Made by a program: the position numbers and the translations under genes. DNA of 64,000 nucleotides from Desulfosudis oleivorans Hxd3 (GTDB lineage: Bacteria; Desulfobacterota; Desulfobacteria; Desulfobacterales; Desulfosudaceae): positions 1,057,001 to 1,121,000 of the forward strand of contig NC_009943.1 of the NCBI RefSeq assembly GCF_000018405.1, in the 5' to 3' direction. The notes under the pieces were generated by a model. It did no database searches. It was not told the origin of the DNA and worked only from the letters and a program-made list of their open reading frames with translations. Below, in pieces: positions 1-9,426 of this stretch (its first letter is position 1; every line of letters starts with the position of its first letter).

Positions 1-615
1 CGGAACGAGGCGGTCTCCATTCTGGACAAGGTCCGCGCCTACCGTGTCAAAGGTAAGTCCGAGGCGACACTGGATGCACGAGTGTCCAGCCGGAAGCCCT
101 TTGGTTTTCCCACAAATTTTCATGGCGCTGAATCGCCCAAGGGTTTCAAAATTCCGGTCAAGCTCTATGGATCACGACAAATCTCTTGGATCAAGCGCTC
201 GGATATCCAACAGAACTCGGAATGGATTGACAAATGGAAGGTCCTGATGACTTGTGTTCAAGGTACCAGTGCTGCGGTTGAAACCATGTTTCTGAGCAGA
301 CCCATCATTGCGGAGCCTGGAGAAGCCTGCTCGGAGACTTATTTGATCGCCGGCCGATTCGAAAACAAATTGGAGGCCGAGCGATACGCGGCATATCTGC
401 GGACGCGTTTTGTCCGTTTCCTTGTGTCTCTACGAAAGGCAACGCAACATGCCACGAAGGATGTCTATGCATTTGTTCCCGACGTCCCTTTGAATTGCGA
501 ATGGACCGACGAGAAGCTCTACAAGCGATATGGCCTGACCAAGGATGAAATCGCCTTTATCGAATCCGTTGTCCGCCCGATGCCTGCCGATAGCGACGAG
601 GCGAGCGATGAGTAA
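1..615 (+). CDS. C-terminal part of an Eco57I-type DNA methylase (5' end outside window)
   Basis: The frame is open from base 1 to a TAA at 613-615, so the N-terminus lies outside the window. The visible ~204 residues resemble the C-terminal region of large Eco57I/TaqI-like methylase proteins: a segment reading NEAVSILDKVRAY, then FGFPTNF, a later block AERYAAYLRTRFVRFLV and the run YAFVPDVP-N-EWTDEKLYKRYGL, which is typical of the tail after the target recognition domain. No catalytic NPPY motif is visible because that part is missing. The next gene starts inside this one (8-nt overlap), so the two are translationally coupled and probably form one restriction or defence module. The family call rests on overall resemblance, not on a catalytic motif. 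Confidence 0.7.
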   Translation, partial: RNEAVSILDKVRAYRVKGKSEATLDARVSSRKPFGFPTNFHGAESPKGFKIPVKLYGSRQISWIKRSDIQQNSEWIDKWKVLMTCVQGTSAAVETMFLSRPIIAEPGEACSETYLIAGRFENKLEAERYAAYLRTRFVRFLVSLRKATQHATKDVYAFVPDVPLNCEWTDEKLYKRYGLTKDEIAFIESVVRPMPADSDEASDE

Positions 616-3169
616 GGCCTTCTTCCCTCCCCGGCCTGAATCGCGGCCCACGATTTATGCATACGAGGATACCCATCCGCAGTACGCGGGTCTGCTCAAG
701 GTCGGGTACACAACCGTGGACGCACAGAAACGCGTTGCCCAGCAATATCCGACCTTGCGTCCCGGCGCACCGCCCTACCGAATCGTTCTGGAAGAAGCCG
801 CCATGCGCGGCGACGGCACGGTGTTTACCGATAACGACGTTCACCGCATGCTGCGGATCAACGGCGTCAAAAACCCGGAAGGCGAGTGGTTTTGCTGCAC
901 GGTCGCCCAGGTCAAGGCGGCTATCATCGCCGTGCGCACCGGTCAACTCAACGAGGAAAACCGGTCCCTGGATTTTACCATGCGGCCCGAGCAGGAAGCA
1001 GCGGTAGAAAAAACGGCCGCCTACTTCACCGGCTGGCGCAAGGATAAGGGCAACCGGAATAAGCCGCCGCATTTTTTATGGAACTGCAAGATGCGCTTCG
1101 GCAAGACTTTTGCAGCCTATCAGTTGGCAAAAAAGATGGGCTGGCGCAAGGTGCTGGTGCTCACTTTCAAACCGGCGGTACAAAGCGCCTGGGAAGAGGA
1201 TTTAAAGTGCCACGTGGATTTTGCGGGGTGGCAGTTTGTTGCTTCGCACGATTTGCATACTGACGGTGAACCGAAGATAAAACCGCCTTTGGTCTGTTTT
1301 GGTTCGTTTCAGGACTATCTGGGCCGCAACCCCGATACGGGCGGCATCAAGTCAAAGAACGAATGGGTTCACACCACCAACTGGGATTGCGTTATTCTGG
1401 ACGAATACCACTACGGCGCCTGGCGGGAGACCGCCAAAGAGCTGTTTGAGGCCGAGGACAAGAAAGAGGTCGCGTTCGGTGTGGGGCAAGGCGCTGAGTT
1501 CCTGAAAGAGCGGGACGAAGAGATAGCCGACATCATGCCGATCACCACGAACGGTTATCTCTACCTGTCCGGCACGCCGTTTCGGGCAATTGCTTCCGGC
1601 GAATTCATCGAAGAGCAGATTTTCAACTGGACCTATTCCGATGAACAGCGGGCGAAAAGCGCCTGGAAGGGTCCGGGCAACCCATATGTCGCTTTGCCAA
1701 GGATGGTGTTGCTGACATACCAGCTTCCGGACGCGATTCGGGAAATCGCCATGCAGGGAGAGTTTAACGAGTTCGACCTGAATGTCTTTTTTTCCGCCGA
1801 GGGGATCGGCAACAAGGCCAAATTCAAGTACGCCAACGAGGTTCAGAAATGGCTTGACCTGATCCGGGGCGCGTTCCTGCCGACCAGCGTCGACAGCCTG
1901 AAACTCGGCGCGCGGAAGCCGCCGATGCCGTTCTCGGATGTGCGGCTGTTGGGCGTGCTTTCGCATTCCTTCTGGTTTTTGCCGAGCGTGGCGGCCTGTC
2001 ACGCCATGCGCAATCTGCTGGCCAAAAGGCAGAACCGGTTCTACCACGACTACAAGGTCATCGTAGCGGCGGGGAACGCCGCCGGAATCGGCGTGGCGGC
2101 CCTGCCCCCGGTCCAGGAGGCAATGGACGATCCCCTGACCACCAAAACGATAACCCTTTCCTGCGGCAAGCTGACCACCGGCGTGACGGTCAAGCCGTGG
2201 ACGGGGATTCTGATGCTGCGCAACGCATCTGTCCCGGAGACCTATTTTCAGGCGGCTTTCCGGGTGCAATCGCCCTGGACGGTGCGCAACCCGGACGGCG
2301 CGTCTCCCAACTCCGAGCAGATTATCAAGAAGGAATGTTATGTTTTTGACTTTGCGCCGGACCGGGCCTTGCGCCAGATTGCCGATTACAGTTGCCGGTT
2401 GAACGTCAACGAAGAGAACCAGGAAAAAAAGGTGGAGGAGTTTATCAGTTTCCTGCCGGTTCTGGCGTATGACGGCAGTTCCATGAAACAGATTGACGCT
2501 GCCGGGATTCTCGACATGGCCATGAGCGGCACAACGGCCACCCTGCTGGCCCGACGATGGGAAAGCGCCTTGCTGGTGAATGTGGACAACGACACCCTGC
2601 ATCGCCTGATGGATAATAAAAAAGCCATGGAAGCCCTTATGAGCATTGAAGGGTTCCGCACCCTGAATCAGGACATCGAAACCATCATCAACAAATCGGA
2701 AGCCGTGAAGAAAGCCCGCAAGGAGGCCAACGATCAGGAACTGTCCGCACAACAGAAGAAGGAACTTTCCCAGGAGGAAAAGGAATACAAGAGCCGGAGA
2801 AAGCAGATCCAGGAAAAGATCATCAAGTTCGCTACACGAATTCCCATCTTCATGTACCTGACGGACTTTCGCGAGCGGACCCTGAAGGACGTGATTACTC
2901 AACTGGAGCCGGGCCTGTTCAAGAAGGTTACGGGCCTGACCGTGACCGACTTCGAGCTGCTGGTCAGCCTGGGGCTGTTCAACAGCGCCCTGATGAATGA
3001 TGCGATTTACAAGTTCAAGCGCTATGAAGATGCCAGCCTGAGTTACATTGGAATCTACAAACACGAGGGTGAGGACATCGGCCTTTACGATACGGTCATC
3101 ACCCGAAAGGATGCGACCGGCATATTCGAGAACATTCCAGTCAACCCCCTCATTCCACCAAGTTCCTGA
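608..3169 (+). CDS. GIY-YIG (T5orf172-like) nuclease fused to SF2 helicase, restriction/defence protein
   Basis: Protein of 853 aa; ATG at 608 overlaps the end of the preceding methylase gene and is preferred over an in-frame upstream start at 545. Residues ~14-105 look like a T5orf172/MUG113-type GIY-YIG nuclease domain: IYAYED, then GLLKVGYTT, R in QKRVAQQY and a late conserved glutamate in GEWFCC. Residues ~130-700 carry helicase motifs of type I/III restriction subunits: MRFGKT (motif I, ~162-167), DEYH (motif II, from ~265), LSGTPFR (~320) and QAAFRVQ (motif VI-like). A charged helical stretch follows near residues 700-760. Family knowledge suggests DNA translocation coupled to cleavage of unmodified DNA, with the neighbouring methylase protecting the host. 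It converges with the next gene with only 28 bp between them, which holds a weak AT hairpin (3176-3193). Confidence 0.75.
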   Translation: MSKAFFPPRPESRPTIYAYEDTHPQYAGLLKVGYTTVDAQKRVAQQYPTLRPGAPPYRIVLEEAAMRGDGTVFTDNDVHRMLRINGVKNPEGEWFCCTVAQVKAAIIAVRTGQLNEENRSLDFTMRPEQEAAVEKTAAYFTGWRKDKGNRNKPPHFLWNCKMRFGKTFAAYQLAKKMGWRKVLVLTFKPAVQSAWEEDLKCHVDFAGWQFVASHDLHTDGEPKIKPPLVCFGSFQDYLGRNPDTGGIKSKNEWVHTTNWDCVILDEYHYGAWRETAKELFEAEDKKEVAFGVGQGAEFLKERDEEIADIMPITTNGYLYLSGTPFRAIASGEFIEEQIFNWTYSDEQRAKSAWKGPGNPYVALPRMVLLTYQLPDAIREIAMQGEFNEFDLNVFFSAEGIGNKAKFKYANEVQKWLDLIRGAFLPTSVDSLKLGARKPPMPFSDVRLLGVLSHSFWFLPSVAACHAMRNLLAKRQNRFYHDYKVIVAAGNAAGIGVAALPPVQEAMDDPLTTKTITLSCGKLTTGVTVKPWTGILMLRNASVPETYFQAAFRVQSPWTVRNPDGASPNSEQIIKKECYVFDFAPDRALRQIADYSCRLNVNEENQEKKVEEFISFLPVLAYDGSSMKQIDAAGILDMAMSGTTATLLARRWESALLVNVDNDTLHRLMDNKKAMEALMSIEGFRTLNQDIETIINKSEAVKKARKEANDQELSAQQKKELSQEEKEYKSRRKQIQEKIIKFATRIPIFMYLTDFRERTLKDVITQLEPGLFKKVTGLTVTDFELLVSLGLFNSALMNDAIYKFKRYEDASLSYIGIYKHEGEDIGLYDTVITRKDATGIFENIPVNPLIPPSS

Positions 3170-3197
3170 CCAAAAGATATTTCATAAAATATCCGGG

Positions 3198-5546
3198 CTA
3201 AGCCGCGACAAAACTCCGGGCGATGATCTCGTCCTTCATCTCGGGGGAAAGATCATTAAAATAGGCCGAGTAGCCGGAGACCCGCACCAGCAGGTGGGGG
3301 TGCAGGGAGGGGTTGTCCCTGGCCGCCATCAGCATTTCGGGATCCAGCATGTTGGCCTGGACCTGCATGCCGCCCCGGTCAAAATAGACCCGGAAAATAC
3401 TGCCCAGGGCGTTTTTGCCGGCATCATCTTTCATATTCAATGCGTTGAACTTGATGTTGAAGTTGATGCCGTTGGCCATGCGGGTAAAGTCCAGCCGGTT
3501 CATGGAGTTGACCAGGGCTGTGGGGCCCCGCCGGTCCATGCCGTTTTCCGGGGCGATGCCCGAGGCAAAGGGTTCGCCCTGGCGGCGGCCGTTGGGCAGG
3601 GCCCCCACAAAGTTTGCAAAATGGATGTGGGTGGTGTTGGAGTAGAGCCCGGCGTTGTAACGGCCCCCCCGGGTGGTTTGGCCCATTTCGGCCATGGCGT
3701 CGGCATAATCGTCCATCACAAACCGGGTCCACCGGTCTGCTTCGGCATGATCGTTGCCGAATTTTTCAAGGCGGCGAAGCCTTGTACGCACTGCCTCGTT
3801 GGAAAGCCCGCTTTTCAGGTGGTCCACCAGTTCGGCCAGGCCCATGGCCCGGTCTTCAAACACCATTTTTTCAACGGCATAAAGGGAATCGCCCACCGTG
3901 GAGACCCCCACTCCCTGAATACCGGAAAAATTGTAAACCGCGCCCCCTGAAGTGGAACATTTCCCCTTTTCCAGGCACCCGTCGATCAGCATGCTGGTCA
4001 GGGGGGTGGGATGAAAGGCGGCATGGGCCTTTTCAATGGCCTGAAGGTCGTTTTTGAGCCTGCCAAGCTGGTGCCGAAGCTGGGTCCGGTAAGCGTCCGT
4101 TACATCCGCCATGGTCCGCATTTGTAAAACCGCCATGGTTTTGGCGCCGGTGCGTCTGCGGGCGCCGAACCGCCGGCCTTCGTTCAAGGCCAGTTCCAGG
4201 GCCAGGGGCATGTTGATAATGGCGGCGTCGGTGGAGCCCAGGGTCTTGCCCTGGGAGGTGGGCTCCACGCACCCGATGGCCACGTAGTTGCGGGCGTCGG
4301 CCAGGGTGTAGCCCGCCTTCTGCATGGTGGCGATGATGGTTTCGTCATTGTACAGGGCCGGCGCGCTGCCTTTGCCCGTGGTCACTTCCACCACCTTGTC
4401 GTAAAAGGCCTTTGGCGTGTTTTTGTGAATGCGCACGTGGGAGTTGGGCTGGCGCATGCGCAGCTCGTCCATCAGCTCCAGCAGGATATAGCTGAGTTCG
4501 TTGGTGGCGTCCTCCCCGTTTTTGTCCATGCCGCCGGTGGTGACCACCTGGTAGCTGGTCAGGCCCCCCAGGGTTTTTGCCAGAATCTCCGGGTAGGCGG
4601 GCACGGTCTCACTGAGCTTGACGCAGAAGGCGCCCAGAATCTCCTTTGCCTGGTCCCGGGTGAGCCGGCCTTCGGACAGGTCTTTCTGATAGTAGGGCCA
4701 GAGGATCTGGTCCATGCGGCCCACGCAGAGGCTCTCTCCCAGGCTCTCCTGAAACAGGGAAATATGGGTCAGCAGCATGGCCTGGACCGCCTCGAAAAAG
4801 GTGTTTGCCCCGTGGCGGGGAACCCTTTTGCAGGCATCGGCAATGCGCTCAAGGTCGGCCTTTCGGACGGGGTCGGCCTCGTTTTTGGCCATTTTTCGGG
4901 CCAGGTCCGCGTACCGTTCGGCAAAGGCGATCAGGCCGCCGGCCGCGATCCGGGCCGCCTGATAAAAATCGCGCTGCTCCGGCGCGGTGGCTGCCTGCTC
5001 ATGGGCCTCGATCTCCTTTAAAAACCCCTCCAGGCCGATGGCCAGAATCTTTTCATGGTTGGGCGTCAGGTGGGAGATGCCGCCGGTTTCATATATCTGG
5101 TATTCTCTGGCCGTGAGCTGGCCCACGGCAAAGGTCAGCTGCTGCCTGATCGTGGGAAACGCCTTGCGGATGATGTTTCTGTTCAGCCAGAAGGGAATCG
5201 TGGCGAACAGCTTCCAGCGGTGGGCAGGCGTGGTCTCCAGGGGGTTGAGGCGGCGCTTGTGAAATTTGAAGATTTCCATCAGCACGCTGATGCCGTGGGA
5301 CTCCGGATAGATAATGCCGCCCACGCGGCGGGAGGTGTAGTTGCCCGCCAGAATTTCATCCGGGTAGATGTAAATGCTTTTGTTTTTCAGCACATGGCTT
5401 ACCGCCCCGGCAATCTGAACGGCCACGGGTTTTTGGCGGTTGGCCCTGTTTTTAAAGTATGCGGTCCAGAGCAGCGCCCGCTCCGGGCAGACGCCGGGCA
5501 CGGCCTCCTGAACGACTTTTTTTAGGCGGCTGATACGGTCTTCCAT
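3198..5546 (-). CDS. glycyl radical enzyme (pyruvate formate-lyase family), substrate unknown
   Basis: Protein of 782 aa; ATG at 5546 follows AAGGAAT, and the longer open frame to 5843 is rejected because its extra 99 residues are low complexity. The active-site cysteine is Cys426 in GCVEP, followed by Glu428; Asp440 sits 14 residues after the cysteine, the spacing of the catalytic Asp in diol/glycerol dehydratase-type members. The glycyl radical loop is RVSGYSAYF with Gly758, 24 residues from the C-terminus. The GCVEP motif places it in the dehydratase/C-N-lyase branch rather than true PFL. Where choline lyase has an Asp after a GH-T-P segment, this protein reads SHLTPNHEKIL, so choline specificity is not supported. 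The radical SAM activase that such enzymes need is not adjacent and not found elsewhere in the window. It lies 43 bp downstream of a TPR lipoprotein gene on the same strand. Confidence 0.85.
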   Translation of the reverse strand: MEDRISRLKKVVQEAVPGVCPERALLWTAYFKNRANRQKPVAVQIAGAVSHVLKNKSIYIYPDEILAGNYTSRRVGGIIYPESHGISVLMEIFKFHKRRLNPLETTPAHRWKLFATIPFWLNRNIIRKAFPTIRQQLTFAVGQLTAREYQIYETGGISHLTPNHEKILAIGLEGFLKEIEAHEQAATAPEQRDFYQAARIAAGGLIAFAERYADLARKMAKNEADPVRKADLERIADACKRVPRHGANTFFEAVQAMLLTHISLFQESLGESLCVGRMDQILWPYYQKDLSEGRLTRDQAKEILGAFCVKLSETVPAYPEILAKTLGGLTSYQVVTTGGMDKNGEDATNELSYILLELMDELRMRQPNSHVRIHKNTPKAFYDKVVEVTTGKGSAPALYNDETIIATMQKAGYTLADARNYVAIGCVEPTSQGKTLGSTDAAIINMPLALELALNEGRRFGARRRTGAKTMAVLQMRTMADVTDAYRTQLRHQLGRLKNDLQAIEKAHAAFHPTPLTSMLIDGCLEKGKCSTSGGAVYNFSGIQGVGVSTVGDSLYAVEKMVFEDRAMGLAELVDHLKSGLSNEAVRTRLRRLEKFGNDHAEADRWTRFVMDDYADAMAEMGQTTRGGRYNAGLYSNTTHIHFANFVGALPNGRRQGEPFASGIAPENGMDRRGPTALVNSMNRLDFTRMANGINFNIKFNALNMKDDAGKNALGSIFRVYFDRGGMQVQANMLDPEMLMAARDNPSLHPHLLVRVSGYSAYFNDLSPEMKDEIIARSFVAA

Positions 5547-5589
5547 GGAGATATTCCTTGTTTTGGGTCCGGGGGCGATAAAAGGCCTG

Positions 5590-6078
5590 TCAGGAGGTGC
5601 TTCCGGCACCGGTTTCGATGCTTTTCTGTTTAATCCGTTTTTTCTGATGATCGGCCTGTTGTGACCAGGCCGGGTTGTTTCGAAGATAGAGGGTTGCCAG
5701 TTCGTTGAACCGGGCCGCCAGGGCGAGGTTTTCTTTTTGCAGCCAGGCTTCGGCAAGATAAAAATAGGCCGGCCCGTCGGCCGGGTTGATGCCCACGGCC
5801 CGCTCCAGTGTCCGGATGGCCCCGTCATAATCTTTTTGTTCAAACAGCCGGTATCCCTCCACGGTCAGGCTGTGGGCCGCCGCCATCCGGGCGTCGGGTG
5901 CCGCGCCCGAAGGATCACCGGGAGAGGTAAGGGCAGGGGCGGGCAGGCCGGTGTCCGGCTCCGGCTCCGGCATAATGGCAACCCGGGCGCAGGCCGAAAA
6001 AAAGAGCACTGCCGCAACCAGGGCAAACACCCGGCAAAAAGTACGCCGCCTGTTATTCGAACAGCCCCCTGAATCCAT
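5590..6078 (-). CDS. TPR-containing lipoprotein
   Basis: Protein of 162 aa. ATG at 6078 has a good ribosome site (AAAAGGATGTTTG) and overlaps the 3' end of the PBP gene by 26 nt; a longer frame to 6201 would run deep into that gene. A hydrophobic segment ends in a lipobox, VLFFSAC, so the mature protein should be a lipoprotein starting near residue 25. After a Pro/Ala-rich linker there are about two TPR units: EGYRLFEQKDYDGAIRTLER followed by GPAYFYLAEAWLQKENLALA. The tail is basic (KKRIKQK). Gene overlap suggests translation with the peptidoglycan synthase, so a role as an envelope scaffold or PBP partner is possible, but this is inference only. Confidence 0.75.
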   Translation of the reverse strand: MDSGGCSNNRRRTFCRVFALVAAVLFFSACARVAIMPEPEPDTGLPAPALTSPGDPSGAAPDARMAAAHSLTVEGYRLFEQKDYDGAIRTLERAVGINPADGPAYFYLAEAWLQKENLALAARFNELATLYLRNNPAWSQQADHQKKRIKQKSIETGAGSTS

Positions 6079-8353
6079 CAAACATCCTTTTAAACACGCC
6101 GGACCCCGCGTGGAGCCGGCATTTGGCCACCGGCTGGTTTTCCTCCAGAAAATATTCATCGTAGGGCGCCGGGCACCGGCCGGAGACCGCCAGTTCGCCA
6201 CTGTCCCCGCATACCCTTCTTTTTACCACACCTGGCGGAATAGTAAACGGGGTGTTGGAAACATACCCGGGCATGGCGTTGACCAGGTCGGCAAAGATGG
6301 GCAGGGCCGCCCCGGACCCGGTGGAAAAGATCGAATCCCCGTTGTCAAACCCCACCCAGACCAGGGCCAGGAAATCGGGGGTATAGCCGACAAACCAGGC
6401 ATCTTTGTAATCGTTGGTGGTGCCGGTTTTGCCGGCCAGGGAAAAATCGACACCCCTTTCTTTCAGGGATTTTGCGGTTCCGCCGGTCACCACGGATTCC
6501 AGCATGGAGGTGACAAGAAAGGCTTTTGCCGGAGAGAGCACCGCCTGGATATCCATGTGACGACGGACCAGCTGGTTGTCGTTTTCATCAATCACGTCCC
6601 GAACCGACAGGGGAAAGGGCAACACCCCGTCGGCGGCAAAGGCGCAATAGGCCCGGGCCAGTTCTAATGGGATCACCTCAAAGGCCCCCAGGGCGATAGA
6701 AGGATAGGGCTGCATCGGCGTTGAGAAGTTGAACCGGCTGATCTGTTTGACCGCCGTGTCCGGCCCGCCGCGCACCACCATGTCCACGGCGGCCCGGTTG
6801 CAGGAGAGCCGCAGCATGTCCCGCACCGAAATGGTGTCCCCCGGAATCTCGCCGAAGTTTTCCGGGGTCCAGTCCCGGCCGTTTATCAGGTAAGTGGTCT
6901 TCCGGTTGGCCAGCAGGTCCGAGGGTTTGAACAGGTCCAGCAGGGCCGCCGTGACAATGGGCTTGAAACAGCTTCCGGGCTGGCGGCGGGACTGGGTGAT
7001 CCGGTTGAACTGGCTGGTTGCGTAGTCCCGGCCCCCCACCATGGCAAGAATGTTGCCGGTTCTCGGCTGCATCACCACCACGGCGCCCTGAAGCTTTTTT
7101 TCAGGATCATTCCTTCTGAGCGCCGGCAGGTCTGCTTCCAGCCGGGCAAGGCCGCTGGCAAGGGCCGTTTCCGCCGCGGACTGGACCTCGGGGTCCAGGG
7201 TGGTGTAGATGGAAAACCCCATGCTGGAAAGCGTGGTCTGGGGATAAAGGGCTTCCAGCTGGGCGGATACATAGTCCAGAAAATAGGGGGCCTGTCGCCG
7301 GTACTTTTCAAACCCCACGGTTTCAATGGGCCGGGCCGTTGCTTCGGCCAGCTGGTCTTCGGTGATCCAGCCGGATTCAAACATGGCTGCCAACACCTGG
7401 TTTCTCCGGTCCCTGCATCTGTCCGGGTGGGTGTAGGGCGAAAAAAGGTTGGGGCCCTTGATGATGCCGGCGATGATGGCCGATTCGGGCAGGGTCAGGT
7501 CCTCCACCGGTTTGCCGAAATAAAAGTCAGCGGCCCGGCCCACCCCGTTGATGGAGGCCGACCCCTTCTGGCCCAGGTAGATTTCGTTCAGGTAGATCTC
7601 AAGAATTTGATCCTTGCTGTATTTTATCTCCAGGGTCACGGCGATGAACAGCTCATGAAGCTTTCGCCTGAAGGTCCGCTCCGGCGTGAGAAAATAGTTC
7701 TTGGCCAGCTGCTGGGTCAGGGTGGAGCCGCCCTGGCGAATGCCGCCATGCTGAATGTTGGCGGCCACGGCCCGGAGAATACCGGCGGGGTCCACGCCGA
7801 AATGGGTATAGAACCGGTGATCTTCGGCGGCCAGCACCGCGTGGACCAGGTACTCGGGCACCTGGGAAATGGAAACCACCCGCCGCAGCTCCCGCTCTTT
7901 GCCGAAAAACTGCATGATCACTTCCGGTTCCAGTTCCACCAGGGGGAGGGCCTCGCCCGTGTCCATCCGGCGAATATTGTGAATGCGGCGGTTTTTGATC
8001 TCCAGGCGGGCCGGAAAGCCTTCCCGGATATTGCCCGGCAAATGCAGGTCCTTGAAATGAATTTCAACGCCCGTGTCCACCAGGCGGTACGTTCCTGGTT
8101 TTTCAGGCCGGCCTGTTGTTTTCCGGTATTCCAGGTTCTTTAATTTTTTTTCAAACGCAAAAAGGTCGATCTGTTTGCCGGGAAACAGGGGTGTGGTGTC
8201 TGAATAGATGGTGGAGGGGATGTCCCATTTTCTGCCGGCAAAGCGCTCTTCGATATGACCGGACAGGTACCAGCAGTATCCGCCGGCTGTCGCCGTCGCA
8301 AGTACCAGAAGAACGCCGCTGATGAGGATCAGTTTTTTAAGCAGGGACAACAT
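6053..8353 (-). CDS. class A penicillin-binding protein, PBP1B type (glycosyltransferase/transpeptidase)
   Basis: Protein of 766 aa polymerising and cross-linking peptidoglycan at the inner membrane. ATG at 8353 after AGGACTCAA is chosen over an upstream TTG at 8392 with no ribosome site. One N-terminal membrane segment (residues ~6-28) is followed by a UB2H-like region. The glycosyltransferase has EDHRFYTHFGVDP (catalytic Glu177) and RQGGSTLTQQLAKN. The transpeptidase has Ser461 in SCFK, SCN at ~517 and KTGT at ~642. The layout and length fit PBP1B rather than PBP1A, and the gene is shorter than the enterobacterial protein. It is transcribed divergently from the TPR protein gene at 8543; a TATAAT on the minus strand at 8412-8407 could be its -10 box but I see no matching -35. 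Confidence 0.93.
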   Translation of the reverse strand: MLSLLKKLILISGVLLVLATATAGGYCWYLSGHIEERFAGRKWDIPSTIYSDTTPLFPGKQIDLFAFEKKLKNLEYRKTTGRPEKPGTYRLVDTGVEIHFKDLHLPGNIREGFPARLEIKNRRIHNIRRMDTGEALPLVELEPEVIMQFFGKERELRRVVSISQVPEYLVHAVLAAEDHRFYTHFGVDPAGILRAVAANIQHGGIRQGGSTLTQQLAKNYFLTPERTFRRKLHELFIAVTLEIKYSKDQILEIYLNEIYLGQKGSASINGVGRAADFYFGKPVEDLTLPESAIIAGIIKGPNLFSPYTHPDRCRDRRNQVLAAMFESGWITEDQLAEATARPIETVGFEKYRRQAPYFLDYVSAQLEALYPQTTLSSMGFSIYTTLDPEVQSAAETALASGLARLEADLPALRRNDPEKKLQGAVVVMQPRTGNILAMVGGRDYATSQFNRITQSRRQPGSCFKPIVTAALLDLFKPSDLLANRKTTYLINGRDWTPENFGEIPGDTISVRDMLRLSCNRAAVDMVVRGGPDTAVKQISRFNFSTPMQPYPSIALGAFEVIPLELARAYCAFAADGVLPFPLSVRDVIDENDNQLVRRHMDIQAVLSPAKAFLVTSMLESVVTGGTAKSLKERGVDFSLAGKTGTTNDYKDAWFVGYTPDFLALVWVGFDNGDSIFSTGSGAALPIFADLVNAMPGYVSNTPFTIPPGVVKRRVCGDSGELAVSGRCPAPYDEYFLEENQPVAKCRLHAGSGVFKRMFDGFRGLFE

Positions 8354-8458
8354 TTGAGTCCTGAAAAAGATAAACCGGTTTTTATTGATCAAGGCTGTTT
8401 TACCTTATTATATTTGCCGATGAAAAGGAAGATGGAAGCGCCGGTCGAATTTCCTTCT

Positions 8459-8487
8459 TTGCACCGCGCTTTTTGCTGGTATATAGT
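8459..8487 (+). promoter_or_regulatory. putative sigma-70 promoter for the TPR protein gene
   Basis: TTGCAC (8459-8464), a 17-bp spacer and TATAGT (8482-8487) lie 55 bp before the ATG at 8543, which has a GGAGGT ribosome site. The spacing is ideal and both boxes are close to consensus. Confidence 0.5.
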
Positions 8488-8542
8488 TTGGGGATCATTC
8501 CGCATGGTTTTAAAATGCGTCCCTGTCACAGGAGGTCACACC

Positions 8543-9415
8543 ATGGTGCTTTTGCGGGTCATCATTGTTTTTCTGCTGGTAACGGGCCTTCCGCCGGCCG
8601 GCATGGCCGCGTCACAAACGTTTGTTGAAACCTACGCATACAACGCCGGCGAGTCGGACAGCAAGCTCACCTGCCGCACCGTTTCCCTGATCGAGGTCAA
8701 GCGGCTGCTTTTGGAAAAAATCGGGGTCTACCTGGAGAGCCGCACCGAGGTGCAGAATTTTCAGATCGCAAAGGACACGGTGACGGCCATTACCGCCGGC
8801 ATCGTGAAACTGGAAATTCTGGATGAACAATGGAACGGCGAGCAGTATGCCATGACCGCCCGGATCGTGGCCGACCCCGATGAGATTGCCCGGTCCATTG
8901 ATGCCATGCGCAACACCCAGGGCAAAATGGCGGATATTGAGAAGCTGCGGACCATCAACGAAGAGTCTGTAGAACAGATGCGGGAGATGCAGGCCCGCAT
9001 GGAGCAGCTCCAGTCCGACCTGCTCAGCTTAAACCAGGACGCCGGCGCCCACCAGGGCATCCTGGATGCCTGGGGCCTGTATGAAAAGGCGGTGCAGATG
9101 CGTCAGACCGGCAGGACAAAAGAGGCCATTGAAGCATTAAACACCGTGATTGCCGGCAACCCGACCTACCTGGCTTATTTTGAGCGGGCCATGGCCTACA
9201 TGGAGCAGGACCGGTATCATGAGGCCATTGCCGATTTCAACCAGACACTGAAGGTGGAGCCGAAAATGCGGGGCGCCCTGTTCGGCCGGGGCATGGCCTA
9301 CCTGAAGACCGGGAACAGGGAGGCGGGCCGCCGGGATATTGAAAAGGCCGCCGCCCTGGGCAATGGCCGGGCCGTCAAATGGCTTCGGGAACACTCCGGA
9401 CGAAACGGATTATAG
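8543..9415 (+). CDS. secreted TPR protein with coiled coil
   Basis: Protein of 290 aa; ATG at 8543 follows a strong GGAGGT. Residues 1-23 are a signal peptide ending in PPAGMAA. Residues ~25-125 form an alpha/beta region without a family I can name, reminiscent of domains in envelope flippase or regulator proteins. A coiled coil follows (EQMREMQARMEQLQSDLLSL). The C-terminal ~110 residues hold three TPR units (EKAVQMRQTGRTKEAIEAL, AMAYMEQDRYHEAIADFNQ, GMAYLKTGNREAGRRDIEK). The protein is probably periplasmic. The next gene begins 11 bp after the stop, so the two are likely cotranscribed. Function unknown. Confidence 0.8.
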   Translation: MVLLRVIIVFLLVTGLPPAGMAASQTFVETYAYNAGESDSKLTCRTVSLIEVKRLLLEKIGVYLESRTEVQNFQIAKDTVTAITAGIVKLEILDEQWNGEQYAMTARIVADPDEIARSIDAMRNTQGKMADIEKLRTINEESVEQMREMQARMEQLQSDLLSLNQDAGAHQGILDAWGLYEKAVQMRQTGRTKEAIEALNTVIAGNPTYLAYFERAMAYMEQDRYHEAIADFNQTLKVEPKMRGALFGRGMAYLKTGNREAGRRDIEKAAALGNGRAVKWLREHSGRNGL

Positions 9416-9426
9416 AGAGCCGCAAA

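Noticed and set aside
1352-3064. 570-aa open frame on the minus strand opposite the GIY-YIG/helicase gene
   Set aside because: It is a shadow frame of a real coding gene, with repeated Gln/Leu-rich composition and no motif or ribosome site.
3176-3193. Bidirectional terminator between the helicase and glycyl radical enzyme genes
   Set aside because: The GATATTT/AAATATC stem is AT-only and short, with no T-run; too weak to call.
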